64,000 nucleotides of DNA from Thalassorhabdus alkalitolerans (GCF_042656585.1 NZ_JBHSPG010000009.1), one strand, 5' to 3'. Positions 1-8,573 are shown, counted from the first letter of the stretch. A program made the numbers and translations. Notes: a model not told the origin generated them from the letters alone.

Positions 1-24
1 TAGATTCACAAGGAGATGATTAAT

Positions 25-312
25 TTGAAAATTATTGCCGGGCTGTTAATTATCACTCTCTTATTCATCAGTGGAATGCTCGTGGGACATTATCACGCGC
101 ACGAACAGTTTAAAGAGATAGCCGAGTACGAAAGAGAATTGGTTGTGATCGAACAAGCCAAGAAGGAAAGAGAAAAGAAGGAAGAGAAAAAAAGCATAGA
201 AAGACAAGCAATTACAGATGACCTGACACAAAAGCAGGAAGAAGTAGCGGAAAGAGGATCTGTTAACTTTTTCTCTAAATTAGGAAAAACTCTCAATGTC
301 ACAGGACAATGA
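25..312 (+). CDS. yqxA: YqxA-like small membrane protein (DUF3679 type)
   Basis: Small protein of 95 residues with one N-terminal membrane segment (about residues 3-22), followed by a strongly charged Lys/Glu-rich helical tail. Function unknown. The assignment rests on size, topology and position directly before lepA, where B. subtilis has yqxA after spoIIP; it is not a confident sequence match. An ATG at 16 is in frame, but the AGGAG at 11-15 touches it. The same AGGAG sits 9 nt before the TTG at 25, so TTG is the likelier start. A terminator hairpin overlaps the last codons. The upstream neighbour lies outside the window. Confidence 0.6.
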   Translation: MKIIAGLLIITLLFISGMLVGHYHAHEQFKEIAEYERELVVIEQAKKEREKKEEKKSIERQAITDDLTQKQEEVAERGSVNFFSKLGKTLNVTGQ

Positions 313-325
313 GAGTTCTTTTTTT
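288..325 (+). terminator. Rho-independent terminator overlapping the yqxA 3' end
   Basis: Arms AACTCTCA-A-TGTC and GACA-A-TGAGAGTT form a 12-bp stem with one A/A mismatch, then TTCTTTTTTTAT. The left arm lies inside the last codons of the upstream gene, so transcription ends essentially at its stop codon. Confidence 0.8.
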
Positions 326-385
326 ATACAAAAAGGAAAACAACTTCCTATTAGGGGACAGGACAGAAAGTTTCATGGCAAGCAA

Positions 386-414
386 TTGAATATAATACGG
401 GCGGTTGTTATAAT
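386..414 (+). promoter_or_regulatory. Sigma-A promoter for lepA
   Basis: TTGAAT (386-391), a 17-nt spacer and TATAAT (409-414) form a good vegetative promoter about 90 nt before the lepA start and after the terminator of the preceding gene. Confidence 0.6.
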
Positions 415-501
415 AAAGGATAGTCTTTCCGAAAAGAGCGGGTTGAACGTGCTTTAGTACATAGAGACAAAGAGCTCATTCCACCATGGGAGTGATTTAT
501 A

Positions 502-2334
502 GTGAAGAAGGAAGAAAAGTTAGAAAGACAGCAAAGAATACGGAATTTTTCCATTATCGCTCATATTGATCACGGCAAGTCCACTCTTGCCGATCGTATT
601 TTAGAATCAACCAGTGCGTTAAGCCAGCGGGAAATGAAAGACCAGATGCTGGATGCGATGGATCTTGAAAGAGAGCGAGGCATTACGATTAAGTTGAATT
701 CAGTCCAGCTTAAGCACAAGCATAAGGACGGAGAAGAATATATTTTTCATTTGATTGATACACCGGGCCATGTCGATTTTTCATACGAAGTTTCCCGAAG
801 CCTGGCAGCTTGTGAAGGAGCTCTTTTAATTGTTGATGCTGCTCAAGGGATCGAAGCCCAGACTCTTGCCAACGTTTATCTTGCACTGGATAACGATTTG
901 GAGATTATTCCTGTTATCAATAAGATTGATCTTCCAAGTGCAGAGCCAGAAAGAGTAAAGCAGGAAATTGAAGATGTTATTGGTCTTGATGCTTCTGATG
1001 CGGTTTTGGCATCTGCGAAGAGCGGCATTGGAATTGATGATATTCTTGACCAGATTGTTGAAAAGGTACCGCCTCCTGAAGGAGATCCAGCGGCGCCCCT
1101 TCAGGCCATGATTTTTGACTCCTTATATGATACATACCGGGGAGTCATTGCTTATGTCCGGATTGTAGAAGGCACGGTAAAGCCCGGACAGAAAATTAGA
1201 ATGATGGCAACCGGTAAGGAGTTTGAAGTTTCGGAAGTGGGGGTTTTTACACCCAAACCTGTTTCCTGTAATGAATTAACGGTCGGAGACGTTGGGTTTA
1301 TTACGGCTGCCATTAAAAACGTTGGCGATTCCAGGGTGGGGGATACGATTACCCATGTACACGCACCTGCTGCCGAGCCGCTCCCTGGGTATAAGCGGAT
1401 GAACCCTATGGTTTTCTGCGGTCTTTACCCGATTGATGCCAACAATTACAACCCACTTCGAGATGCCCTGGAACGTCTTGAGCTAAACGACAGTTCTCTG
1501 CAATTTGAGGCAGAGACCTCACAGGCACTTGGGTTCGGTTTTCGCTGCGGCTTTCTTGGACTCCTTCATATGGAAATTATCCAGGAAAGAATTGAAAGAG
1601 AATATGGTATTGATCTAATTACAACAGCACCATCTGTTAATTATCACGTGTACTTAACAGATGGAGAAGTACTTGAAATTGATAATCCATCCAAAATGCC
1701 TGACCAGCAAAAGATTGACAGTGTGGAGGAGCCATATGTCCGTTCAACGGTTATGGTCCCTAATGATTATGTAGGTGCTGTCATGGAGCTTTGCCAAGGG
1801 AAACGAGGCGACTTTATTGATATGCAGTATATGGATGAGAACCGTGTTAATATTGTATATGAAATACCTCTTACTGAAATTGTGTATGATTTCTTTGACC
1901 AGCTGAAATCAAGTACGAAAGGCTATGCTTCTTTTGATTATGAGCTGATTGGCTATAAGACCTCCAAACTTGTAAAAATGGACATTTTATTAAACGGGGA
2001 AACAGTTGACGCTTTATCGGTTATTGTCCACCGGGATTTCGCTTATGAAAGAGGAAAAGCGATCGTGGATAAACTTAAAGAATTGATACCAAGGCAGCAG
2101 TTTGAAGTCCCAGTTCAAGCGAGTATTGGAAATAAGATCATCGCCCGAAATACAATCAAGGCCATGAGGAAAAACGTGCTTGCAAAATGTTACGGGGGCG
2201 ACATTTCTCGAAAACGGAAGCTCTTGGAAAAGCAAAAAGAAGGAAAACAGCGAATGAAAAGCGTCGGGAAGGTTGACGTTCCTCAAGAAGCATTTATGTC
2301 CGTTCTGAAAATGGACGACAGCAATAAGAAGTAA
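502..2334 (+). CDS. lepA: Elongation factor 4 (LepA), ribosome-associated GTPase
   Basis: Translation factor of 610 residues, the usual length for LepA, which binds the 70S ribosome and is proposed to back-translocate or rescue stalled complexes. The N-terminal GTPase domain shows the G1 motif AHIDHGKSTL (about residues 20-29), DTPGH and NKID. Domain II and two EF-G-like alpha/beta domains follow, then the LepA-specific basic C-terminal domain (GGDISRKRKLLEKQKEGK). GTG start at 502 with GGGAGTG 8-14 nt upstream. It is followed by a short hairpin before hemW, a close pairing also seen in related bacilli. Confidence 0.97.
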   Translation: MKKEEKLERQQRIRNFSIIAHIDHGKSTLADRILESTSALSQREMKDQMLDAMDLERERGITIKLNSVQLKHKHKDGEEYIFHLIDTPGHVDFSYEVSRSLAACEGALLIVDAAQGIEAQTLANVYLALDNDLEIIPVINKIDLPSAEPERVKQEIEDVIGLDASDAVLASAKSGIGIDDILDQIVEKVPPPEGDPAAPLQAMIFDSLYDTYRGVIAYVRIVEGTVKPGQKIRMMATGKEFEVSEVGVFTPKPVSCNELTVGDVGFITAAIKNVGDSRVGDTITHVHAPAAEPLPGYKRMNPMVFCGLYPIDANNYNPLRDALERLELNDSSLQFEAETSQALGFGFRCGFLGLLHMEIIQERIEREYGIDLITTAPSVNYHVYLTDGEVLEIDNPSKMPDQQKIDSVEEPYVRSTVMVPNDYVGAVMELCQGKRGDFIDMQYMDENRVNIVYEIPLTEIVYDFFDQLKSSTKGYASFDYELIGYKTSKLVKMDILLNGETVDALSVIVHRDFAYERGKAIVDKLKELIPRQQFEVPVQASIGNKIIARNTIKAMRKNVLAKCYGGDISRKRKLLEKQKEGKQRMKSVGKVDVPQEAFMSVLKMDDSNKK

Positions 2335-2342
2335 GGCCACTT

Positions 2343-2367
2343 GCCGCAGGGATACCCTGCGGCTTTT
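2343..2367 (+). terminator. Hairpin between lepA and hemW, weak terminator
   Basis: Perfect 9-bp stem GCCGCAGGG/CCCTGCGGC with an ATA loop, followed by only four T. It may terminate partially, leaving lepA and hemW partly co-transcribed. I see no clear separate promoter for hemW in the 77-nt gap. Confidence 0.5.
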
Positions 2368-2411
2368 CCAAATCAGAAACTATTAATGAGCAAAGGAAGC
2401 GTTTAAGAGGT

Positions 2412-3548
2412 ATGGCAAAATCAATATATATTCATATTCCTTTTTGTGAGCATATTTGTTTTTATTGTGACTTTAACAAGGTATATGTTGAAAATCAGCC
2501 AGTTGATGCATACATTGACGCGCTGATTACAGAAATGGAAATGGTGTTTTCAGCACAGCCTCCTGATCAGATTGAAACCGTTTATATCGGAGGGGGCACA
2601 CCTACAGCATTGTCCTCGGCCCAGTTGGATAAACTATTAAGAGCGGTAGATGAAATGCTTTCTGGTCACCCTGTAAAGGAATATACGGTAGAGGTAAATC
2701 CAGGAGGGGCGGATGCTGAGAAGCTGAAGGTAATGAGCCAGTACAGTATAAATCGTTTAAGCCTGGGAGTTCAGAGCTTTGATGATGACCTACTAAAAGC
2801 AATCGGCCGCACTCACCGTGAAAAAGATGTTTATTTTACAATAGAAGAAGCTAAGAAAAACGGCTTTAGTAATATTTCCATTGATTTAATGTTTGGGCTC
2901 CCAAATCAGACGATAGAGCAGTGGAGAGAAAGTATTATGAAAACAGTGGCTCTCAACCTTCCACATGTATCTGCCTACTCTCTAAAGATTGAAGAGAAGA
3001 CAATCTTTCATAACATGATGAGAAAAGGAAAACTGTCACTCGTTCCTCAGGATGATGAAGCAGAAATGTATGAGATACTGTTGCAACAAATGAGTCGCTC
3101 ACTTCTTCATCCCTATGAAATCAGCAATTTTGCTAAAGAAGGCTATGAAAGCCTCCATAATCAAACGTATTGGGCAAATGAAGAATACTACGGATTTGGA
3201 GCAGGGGCCCATGGCTACTTAGCAGGAGTCCGCTATGCAAACATCGGCCCTTTGCCACATTACCTATCGGCTGTACAAGAGAATAACCTTCCAATTAAAG
3301 AAAGTCATAACGTTACTCTCCAAGAGAAAATGGAAGAGGAAATGTTTATGGGGCTGAGAATGGATAAGGGCGTGGATAAGCAGCGCTTTTTGAGAAAATA
3401 TCAGAAATCAATAGAGGAAGTTTTTTCTCGTCAGATTTCTTCCTTGGAAGAAGAAGATTTAATTATAAATGAGATGGAAACGATAAGGTTAACACAAAGA
3501 GGTAAGCTGTTAGGGAACGAAGTGTTCGAAAGGTTTCTCCTTATTTGA
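2412..3548 (+). CDS. hemW: HemW, radical SAM heme chaperone (HemN-like)
   Basis: Radical SAM protein of 378 residues. The [4Fe-4S] cluster motif C-x3-C-x2-C is seen as CEHICFYC near residue 12. The HNQTYW motif about two-thirds along marks HemW, a heme-binding chaperone, rather than the oxygen-independent coproporphyrinogen oxidase HemN. Family knowledge places it in delivering heme to membrane enzymes. ATG start; AAGAGG immediately before the start is too close, and a GGAAG about 13 nt upstream may serve. It lies between lepA and hrcA as in other bacilli. Older annotations call this gene hemN. Confidence 0.92.
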   Translation: MAKSIYIHIPFCEHICFYCDFNKVYVENQPVDAYIDALITEMEMVFSAQPPDQIETVYIGGGTPTALSSAQLDKLLRAVDEMLSGHPVKEYTVEVNPGGADAEKLKVMSQYSINRLSLGVQSFDDDLLKAIGRTHREKDVYFTIEEAKKNGFSNISIDLMFGLPNQTIEQWRESIMKTVALNLPHVSAYSLKIEEKTIFHNMMRKGKLSLVPQDDEAEMYEILLQQMSRSLLHPYEISNFAKEGYESLHNQTYWANEEYYGFGAGAHGYLAGVRYANIGPLPHYLSAVQENNLPIKESHNVTLQEKMEEEMFMGLRMDKGVDKQRFLRKYQKSIEEVFSRQISSLEEEDLIINEMETIRLTQRGKLLGNEVFERFLLI

Positions 3549-3569
3549 TAAAATAGTGAAGGGTCATCG

Positions 3570-3598
3570 TTGACAAAAAGTGAGGCATTTGATAATTT
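3570..3598 (+). promoter_or_regulatory. Sigma-A promoter of the hrcA heat-shock operon
   Basis: A consensus -35 TTGACA lies at 3570-3575. The -10 is either GATAAT (3591-3596, spacing 15) or TAATTT (3593-3598, spacing 17). Either puts transcription start just before the CIRCE operator at 3609. Confidence 0.7.
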
Positions 3599-3608
3599 AA
3601 CATTAGAT

Positions 3609-3635
3609 TTAGCACTCGTAATGATTGAGTGCTAA
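3609..3635 (+). promoter_or_regulatory. CIRCE operator (HrcA binding site)
   Basis: Perfect inverted repeat TTAGCACTC-N9-GAGTGCTAA, identical to the published CIRCE consensus. It sits between the promoter and the hrcA start, so HrcA should repress its own operon and release it on heat shock. A GTG inside it (3629) is in frame with hrcA but is not a credible start. Confidence 0.98.
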
Positions 3636-3652
3636 CAGAGGTGATGAAGGGG

Positions 3653-4687
3653 ATGTTGACGAAACGACAACTCTTTATTTTACAGGCAATTATAAATGAC
3701 TATATACGATCTGCAGAACCCGTTGGTTCCCGGAGCATTTCAAAAAGGGAGGACGTTGGGTACAGTCCGGCTACCGTTAGAAATGAAATGGCAGACCTTG
3801 AAGAGCTTGGTTTTTTAGAAAAGCCACATAGCTCTTCAGGAAGGATTCCTTCCCATCAGGGATACAGGTATTATGTGGACCACCTCCTCATGCCGCATCA
3901 TTTGTCTACTGAGGAATTAACGGATATTAAAGCACTTTTTGCTGAAAAGATTTTCGAAACAGAGCACGTTATTCAGCAGTCTGCACAAATTCTTTCAGAA
4001 TTAACAAGCTACATTTCAATCGTCCTTGGCCCGGAAGTATTTGATACGAAGTTAAAGCATTTGCAGATTATTCCATTAAGTGATGAAACTGCGATCGCCA
4101 TTTTAGTCACAGATACGGGGCATGTGGAAAAGCATTCAGTGACACTTCCAGAGAGTCTGAATAATTCAGACCTTGAAAAGGTAGTTAACATTTTGAACGA
4201 ACGGCTTCAAGGAGTTCCGTTGTTTCAGATGAAACAAAAGCTGATGCACGAGGTTGCAGATGTTCTGAAGAATAATGTAGACAACTATAAGAGTGTCCTT
4301 TCCTTTTTAGAAGGCTCCCTGCAGACAGGAAAGCCTGAGAAAGTTTTTTATGGCGGTAAAACCAACTTATTGGGACAGCCTGAATTTAAGGATGTAGAAA
4401 AAGCACGTCTTCTCCTTGAGTTCCTGGAACAAGACGAGTCTGTAAATCGCTTGCTTCGCGCCTCGCATAATGGAATTACAGTGAAGATAGGCCAGGAAAA
4501 TGATATTGCTGCATTTGAAGACTGCAGCATCATTACGGCCACTTATTCCATAGGGGGAAAGCCAGTGGGAACAGTTGGTATTCTCGGGCCTACAAGAATG
4601 GAATACCCGCGTGTTATTGGATTATTGGACCATTTGTCAAGAGACTTAACCAAAGTTCTTACTGACTTGTATCATAAAGGTCCTTAA
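3653..4687 (+). CDS. hrcA: HrcA, heat-inducible transcription repressor
   Basis: Repressor of class I heat-shock genes, 344 residues, as in B. subtilis (about 343). The N-terminal winged helix begins MLTKRQLFILQ and carries the family motif YSPATVRNEMADLEELG. The C-terminal GAF-like dimerisation domain ends near YPRVIGLLDHLSRDL. The start is placed at ATG 3653, where AGAGGTGAT gives 7-nt spacing and the N-terminus matches family members; the in-frame GTG at 3629 lies inside CIRCE. HrcA activity is normally maintained by GroEL. First gene of hrcA-grpE-dnaK. Confidence 0.97.
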   Translation: MLTKRQLFILQAIINDYIRSAEPVGSRSISKREDVGYSPATVRNEMADLEELGFLEKPHSSSGRIPSHQGYRYYVDHLLMPHHLSTEELTDIKALFAEKIFETEHVIQQSAQILSELTSYISIVLGPEVFDTKLKHLQIIPLSDETAIAILVTDTGHVEKHSVTLPESLNNSDLEKVVNILNERLQGVPLFQMKQKLMHEVADVLKNNVDNYKSVLSFLEGSLQTGKPEKVFYGGKTNLLGQPEFKDVEKARLLLEFLEQDESVNRLLRASHNGITVKIGQENDIAAFEDCSIITATYSIGGKPVGTVGILGPTRMEYPRVIGLLDHLSRDLTKVLTDLYHKGP

Positions 4688-4708
4688 TGGTAATATTATC
4701 AATTGGTT

Positions 4709-4730
4709 ATGGGAGAGTTCTCTCTCCCAT
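4709..4730 (+). other. Perfect hairpin between hrcA and grpE
   Basis: A 9-bp perfect stem ATGGGAGAG/CTCTCCCAT with loop TTCT and no following U-tract. It is not a normal terminator. It may block 3' exonucleases or mark a processing site separating hrcA from grpE-dnaK mRNA; processing in this gap is reported for B. subtilis as I remember it. Confidence 0.6.
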
Positions 4731-4797
4731 TCCTTTATGAAAGACGCTTGTTTATTCAGAGAAATGATAGAGGTAAGCACAACAGGAGGTGAACCTA

Positions 4798-5373
4798 GTG
4801 GCCAAAGAAGAACAACAAAATGTCAATGAAGAAAAAGAGGAAGAGCAGCCATTAGAAGAAGCGGAGACTGCTGAAGATGGCTTTAAAGTAGATGATGCTG
4901 GTGAAGAAACTGAAGAACAGGAAGACAACCGCCTCATCCAGCTTGAAAATGAAGTAAATGAATGGAAGAACAAGACATTGCGTGTCCAGGCAGACCTTGA
5001 GAACTTCCGCAGAAGAGCTAAGGAAGAAAGAGAAACAGCAGCCAAATATAAGGCTCAAAGTTTAGTGGAATCTCTACTCCCTGCTCTTGATAATTTTGAA
5101 AGAGCTCTTCAAATTGAACCTGATGGAGAAGAAGCGAAATCTCTGCTTCAAGGGATGAACATGGTGTACAGCCAGCTCAAAGAAGCTCTTGAGAATGAAG
5201 GAGTAGAAGTTATCCAAACAGAGGGCCAACAGTTTGACCCTAACCTTCACCAAGCTGTAATGCAAGTAGAAGAAGCAGGGTTTGAAACAAATGAGATCGT
5301 GGAAGAATTACAAAAGGGTTATAAGCTCAAGGACCGTATTATCCGGCCTTCAATGGTTAAAGTGAATGCATAA
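4798..5373 (+). CDS. grpE: GrpE, nucleotide exchange factor of DnaK
   Basis: Co-chaperone of 191 residues that releases ADP from DnaK. The first 50 residues are extremely acidic and probably disordered. A long coiled coil follows (about residues 50-90, including RVQADLENFRRRAKEE), then the C-terminal beta-wing domain ending RIIRPSMVKV. GTG start at 4798, 6 nt after AGGAGGTG; an in-frame GTG at 4789 is inside that ribosome binding site. It lies 110 nt after hrcA across a stable hairpin and 33 nt before dnaK. The acidic N-terminus is larger than usual and fits a halophilic host. Confidence 0.95.
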   Translation: MAKEEQQNVNEEKEEEQPLEEAETAEDGFKVDDAGEETEEQEDNRLIQLENEVNEWKNKTLRVQADLENFRRRAKEERETAAKYKAQSLVESLLPALDNFERALQIEPDGEEAKSLLQGMNMVYSQLKEALENEGVEVIQTEGQQFDPNLHQAVMQVEEAGFETNEIVEELQKGYKLKDRIIRPSMVKVNA

Positions 5374-5406
5374 TTACATAGATGAAAATGGACAGGAGGA
5401 ATAAAA

Positions 5407-7248
5407 ATGAGTAAAGTAATTGGAATTGACTTAGGAACAACAAACTCATGTGTAGCAGTTATGGAGGGAGGAGAAGCGACAGTTATCCCGAACCCGGAAG
5501 GTAATCGAACAACTCCTTCTGTAGTGGCTTTCAAGGATGGGGAGCGTCAAGTAGGAGAAGTAGCAAAACGCCAGGCCATTACAAACCCAAATACAATCCA
5601 ATCCATAAAGCGTCACATGGGCACAGGCTACAAAGTAGAAGCAGAAGGCAAGGAATATACTCCTCAGGAGATTTCTGCAATTATCCTTCAGAAGCTTAAA
5701 AACGACGCGGAGAGCTACCTTGGCGAAGAAGTAACAAAAGCAGTTATTACTGTACCGGCATATTTCAATGATTCTCAGCGCCAGGCAACAAAGGATGCAG
5801 GGAAAATTGCCGGACTTGAAGTAGAAAGAATTGTTAATGAACCGACAGCTGCTTCCTTGGCATACGGTCTTGATAAAGAAGAAGATCAGACCATTTTAGT
5901 TTATGATCTTGGCGGCGGAACATTTGACGTATCAGTTCTAGAGCTTGGCGATGGATTTTTCGAAGTTAAATCTACATCTGGTGATAACAAGCTGGGCGGA
6001 GATGACTTTGACCAAGTCATCATTGATCATCTAGTGGCTGAATTCAAAAAAGAAAACGGCATTGATCTTTCACAGGATAAAATGGCTATGCAGCGCTTAA
6101 AAGACGCAGCAGAAAAAGCGAAAAAAGACCTTTCCGGAGTGTCACAGACACAAATTTCATTGCCGTTTATTACTGCTGATTCAAGCGGTCCAAAACATTT
6201 AGAGCTTTCATTGACTCGTGCGAAGTTTGAAGAGCTTTCTTCCCACCTTGTTGAAAGAACAATGGGACCTACCCGCCGTGCGATGCAAGATGCAGGCTTA
6301 AGCGCATCTGAGATCGACAAAGTCATTTTAGTCGGTGGTTCCACTCGTATTCCGGCTGTACAAGAAGAAATTAAAAAGCTGACAGGAAAAGATGCACACA
6401 AAGGCGTAAACCCTGATGAAGTCGTTGCTCTTGGTGCTGCTGTGCAGGCAGGGGTGCTTTCCGGCGATGTAAAAGACGTGGTTCTTCTGGACGTAACTCC
6501 TTTATCTTTAGGAATTGAAACAATGGGTGGAGTAAATACAAAATTGATTGAAAGAAACACAACGATTCCAACAAGTAAATCTCAAGTATTCTCAACAGCT
6601 GCTGATAACCAGCCTTCCGTAGATATCCACGTTCTTCAAGGTGAGCGTGAAATGGCAGCGGATAACAAAACGTTAGGACGTTTTCAATTGACGGACATTC
6701 CTCCGGCTCCGAGGGGTGTGCCGCAAATTGAAGTAACATTTGATATTGACGCCAACGGTATTGTTAATGTCCGTGCCAAAGATTTAGGAACAAATAAAGA
6801 ACAGTCTATCACGATCACTTCTTCTTCTGGCCTTTCTGATGAAGAAATCGAAAACATGGTCAAGGAAGCCGAAGAAAACGCTGAAGAAGATAAAAAGCGT
6901 AAAGAAGCAGTGGAAGTAAGAAATGAAGCGGACCAGCTTGTCTTCACTACTGAAAAAACATTGAAGGATCTTGGCGACAATGTAGAACAGGCTGAAATTG
7001 ATAAAGCGGAAGCCGCAAAGGAAAAAGTTAAGACTGCTCTTGAAGGAGAAGACGTTGAAGCAATTAAATCTGCTAAAGATGAACTGCAAGAAGTAGTGCA
7101 GGAGCTGTCTACCAAGCTATATGAGCAAGCTGCTCAGCAAGCACAGCAAGCTCAAGGAGAGCCGGGAGCAGACGGAGCTCAGCAAGACGACAACGTAGTA
7201 GACGCAGATTACGAAGAGGTAAACGAAGACGATAAAAACAATAAATAA
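5407..7248 (+). CDS. dnaK: DnaK, Hsp70 chaperone
   Basis: Hsp70 of 613 residues, typical for Firmicutes, which lack a roughly 24-residue stretch found in proteobacterial DnaK. The N-terminal ATPase begins with IGIDLGTTNS and shows the phosphate loop VYDLGGGTFDVS. The linker DVVLLDVTPLSLG leads to the substrate-binding domain, followed by an alpha-helical lid and a Gln/Ala/Asp-rich tail ending in a long acidic run. Strong ribosome binding site GGAGG. It works with DnaJ and GrpE in protein folding. A strong terminator hairpin follows at 7271, before dnaJ. Confidence 0.98.
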   Translation: MSKVIGIDLGTTNSCVAVMEGGEATVIPNPEGNRTTPSVVAFKDGERQVGEVAKRQAITNPNTIQSIKRHMGTGYKVEAEGKEYTPQEISAIILQKLKNDAESYLGEEVTKAVITVPAYFNDSQRQATKDAGKIAGLEVERIVNEPTAASLAYGLDKEEDQTILVYDLGGGTFDVSVLELGDGFFEVKSTSGDNKLGGDDFDQVIIDHLVAEFKKENGIDLSQDKMAMQRLKDAAEKAKKDLSGVSQTQISLPFITADSSGPKHLELSLTRAKFEELSSHLVERTMGPTRRAMQDAGLSASEIDKVILVGGSTRIPAVQEEIKKLTGKDAHKGVNPDEVVALGAAVQAGVLSGDVKDVVLLDVTPLSLGIETMGGVNTKLIERNTTIPTSKSQVFSTAADNQPSVDIHVLQGEREMAADNKTLGRFQLTDIPPAPRGVPQIEVTFDIDANGIVNVRAKDLGTNKEQSITITSSSGLSDEEIENMVKEAEENAEEDKKRKEAVEVRNEADQLVFTTEKTLKDLGDNVEQAEIDKAEAAKEKVKTALEGEDVEAIKSAKDELQEVVQELSTKLYEQAAQQAQQAQGEPGADGAQQDDNVVDADYEEVNEDDKNNK

Positions 7249-7270
7249 TATCCTGGAAATAGAAAAAGTA

Positions 7271-7309
7271 AAAAAGTCAAAGTCAGGGTCTCTTGACTTT
7301 GACTTTTTT
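7271..7309 (+). terminator. Strong terminator between dnaK and dnaJ
   Basis: A 15-bp stem AAAAAGTCAAAGTCA/TGACTTTGACTTTTT with an 8-nt loop runs straight into six T. It should cut most readthrough from the CIRCE-controlled promoter into dnaJ. Confidence 0.8.
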
Positions 7310-7386
7310 CAGGTATCATGACGCTTAGCTGACTCGAACACAAAAGGAGAACCTGACTGCCTGGAAGGTTGAATCCATAAAGCAGG

Positions 7387-7416
7387 TTGATTGGCTTTTT
7401 GTTTGGATGATATGAT
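7387..7416 (+). promoter_or_regulatory. Candidate promoter for dnaJ
   Basis: TTGATT (7387-7392), 18-nt spacer and TATGAT (7411-7416), 36 nt before the dnaJ start and after the dnaK terminator. No CIRCE element is visible here. Confidence 0.5.
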
Positions 7417-7451
7417 TAGCGTTATGGAATAGAATACGGGAGTGTTGAGGA

Positions 7452-8573
7452 ATGAGTAAACGAGATTACTACGAAGTTCTAGGTGTCAGTAAGGAGGCAT
7501 CTACTGATGAGGTGAAAAAAGCATATCGAAAGCTCGCCCGTAAATATCACCCGGATGTAAACAAAGAACCAGATGCGGAAGAAAAGTTCAAAGAGGTTAA
7601 GGAAGCTTATGATACGTTAAGCGATCCACAAAAGAAATCCAATTATGACCGTTTCGGCCATGCAGATCCTAACCAGGGGTTTGGAGGAGCTGGCGGAGCT
7701 GGAGACTTTGGCGGCTTTGGGGATATTTTCGATATGTTCTTTGGCGGTGGCGGAGGAAGACGAGATCCTAATGCACCACGCCAAGGAGCCGATTTGCAGT
7801 ATACGATGACGATTGAATTTAAAGAAGCTGTATTTGGAAAAGAGACCGAGATAGAAATTCCAAGGGAAGAAGCATGTAATACATGTTCCGGCTCTGGAGC
7901 AAAGCCGGGAACCAAGCCAGAAACCTGTACAAAATGTGGCGGTGCCGGCCAGCTTAACATTGAACAGAATACACCGTTTGGCCGAGTCGTTAACCGAAGA
8001 GTATGTGACCAATGTGAAGGCACGGGCAAAACAATCAAGGACAAATGTAACACATGCGGAGGAGCAGGTAAGGTCCGCAGACGCAAGAAGATCAATATCC
8101 AGGTTCCGGCAGGCGTGGATCACGGCCAGCAAATCCGGGTAGCAGGTCAAGGAGAAGGCGGGAAAAATGGCGGTCCTTCCGGGGATCTTTATGTAGTTTT
8201 TAATGTCCGTCCCCATGAATTCTTTAAGCGTGACGGCGACGATATATACTGTGACATGCCTCTCACCTTCACCCAGGTAGCTTTGGGGGATGAAATTGAA
8301 GTGCCGACACTTCATGGAAGAGTCAAGCAGAAAATCCCTGCTGGCACGCAGTCCGGCGTGCAGTTTAGGCTCCGGGGAAAAGGAGTGCCAAACGTTCACG
8401 GCCGCGGTTACGGGGATCAATTTGTGAAGGTACAGGTTGTTACTCCAAAGAAGCTTACAGAAAAGCAGAAGGAACTGCTTAGAGAGTTTTCTGAGATAAG
8501 CGGTGATGCACATGCCGATGAGCAAAATGATAATTTCTTCGCAAAAGTAAAAAGAGCTTTTCGGGGAGAGTAA
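7452..8573 (+). CDS. dnaJ: DnaJ, Hsp40 co-chaperone
   Basis: Type I J-protein of 373 residues that stimulates DnaK ATPase and delivers substrates. The J-domain (1-70) contains the HPD motif in KYHPDVN. A Gly/Phe-rich linker with a GGGGG run follows, then four zinc motifs: CNTCSGSG, CTKCGGAG, CDQCEGTG and CNTCGGAG. The two C-terminal beta-sandwich domains come next. ATG at 7452 with GGGAGTG about 7 nt upstream. A terminator and a separate promoter candidate lie in the 203-nt gap after dnaK, so regulation may differ from grpE-dnaK. Confidence 0.97.
   Translation: MSKRDYYEVLGVSKEASTDEVKKAYRKLARKYHPDVNKEPDAEEKFKEVKEAYDTLSDPQKKSNYDRFGHADPNQGFGGAGGAGDFGGFGDIFDMFFGGGGGRRDPNAPRQGADLQYTMTIEFKEAVFGKETEIEIPREEACNTCSGSGAKPGTKPETCTKCGGAGQLNIEQNTPFGRVVNRRVCDQCEGTGKTIKDKCNTCGGAGKVRRRKKINIQVPAGVDHGQQIRVAGQGEGGKNGGPSGDLYVVFNVRPHEFFKRDGDDIYCDMPLTFTQVALGDEIEVPTLHGRVKQKIPAGTQSGVQFRLRGKGVPNVHGRGYGDQFVKVQVVTPKKLTEKQKELLREFSEISGDAHADEQNDNFFAKVKRAFRGE

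Noticed and set aside
6027..6560. Antisense open frame of 177 codons across dnaK
   Set aside because: Shadow of dnaK codon usage; Ser/Thr/Pro-rich and without start signals.
7617..8525. Long antisense open frame of 302 codons across dnaJ
   Set aside because: It is a shadow of the GC-biased codon pattern of dnaJ, with no ribosome binding site or recognisable domain.
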